DNA from: an uncultured bacterium
GTDB lineage: Bacteria > Cyanobacteriota > Vampirovibrionia > Gastranaerophilales > Gastranaerophilaceae
Direction: 5' to 3'
NCBI GenBank assembly: GCA_900554095.1
Contig: USGC01000117.1
Span: 1-5,690 of the forward strand
DNA length: 5,690 nucleotides
In this document: piece after piece, positions 5,653 through 5,690 of the stretch
Numbering within the stretch: the stretch's first letter is position 1
Layout: each line of letters opens with the position of its first letter
Made by a program: the position numbers and the translations under genes
The notes under the pieces: generated by a model
Told to the model about the DNA's origin: nothing
Database searches by the model: none
Seen by the model: the letters and a program-made list of their open reading frames with translations, nothing else

Positions 5653-5690
5653 ATGAAATCTTTGAAAAATCTTAAAGTCATATGGGGGGG
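5653..5690 (+). CDS. 5' end of an unidentified gene, cut by the window edge
   Basis: The visible codons read M-K-S-L-K-N-L-K-V-I, then run into terminal G bases that may be artefactual. GGAGG (5640-5644) lies 8 nt before the ATG, and a consensus promoter lies upstream, so the start is well supported. An in-frame ATG at 5638 would add five residues but overlaps the ribosome site and the expected transcription start, so it is less likely. The gene is downstream of tsaD on the same strand but probably independently transcribed. No function can be assigned. Confidence 0.6.
   Translation, partial: MKSLKNLKVIWG

Noticed and set aside
5600..5656. Eighteen-codon reading frame starting ATG at 5600, whose TGA overlaps the ATG of the right-edge gene
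   Set aside because: The ATGA overlap with the next gene looks attractive, but the ribosome site is weak and a consensus promoter (-35 and -10) lies inside the frame, so the main transcript would start after most of it. Chance is more likely.

Overview
This is an AT-rich bacterial window with five essentially complete protein genes and the first codons of two more, one at each end. The standard code applies: TAA, TAG and TGA all end genes here. The best guess for the source is a gut Vampirovibrionia/Melainabacteria (Gastranaerophilales-like) genome. That rests mainly on the unrecognised membrane protein at 1871-3172, which has an N-terminal 'SFKG' segment I associate from memory with that lineage, and on the general style of the ObgE and TsaD proteins. 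A low-GC Firmicute cannot be excluded from sequence alone. The window starts with a run of C and ends with a run of G, both at the extreme edges. It therefore looks like a whole short metagenomic contig with poly-G sequencing artefacts at both ends.

Layout. Two recognisable translation-related genes diverge from a short intergenic region near 4500. tsaD (tRNA t6A37 synthesis) reads rightward and obgE (ribosome-associated GTPase) reads leftward. The gap and the first codons of tsaD are covered by a perfect 49-bp palindrome (24-bp arms, one central base) that includes the tsaD start codon. Leftward of obgE come a lineage-type membrane protein of unknown function 39 bp away, then a 51-bp gap with a clear sigma-70-type promoter. 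An amidohydrolase-fold gene follows, overlapped by 3 nt with a yjbQ/UPF0047 gene that starts at TTG. A second sigma-70-type promoter then drives a leftward gene cut by the contig end. A third such promoter follows tsaD and drives a rightward gene cut at the other end. All three of these promoters have exactly 17-bp spacers.

How the parts relate. ObgE and TsaD both support translation. The amidohydrolase homologue is the most unusual gene. Its N- and C-terminal family signatures are clear and its frame is intact, but every metal-binding position I can align (H-x-H, the later His residues and the Asp) is replaced. It looks like a maintained pseudoenzyme, translationally coupled to YjbQ, a protein whose true role is unsettled. 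No RNA genes, CRISPR arrays, insertion sequences or convincing intrinsic terminators were seen. No stretch longer than 300 bases lacks a gene.
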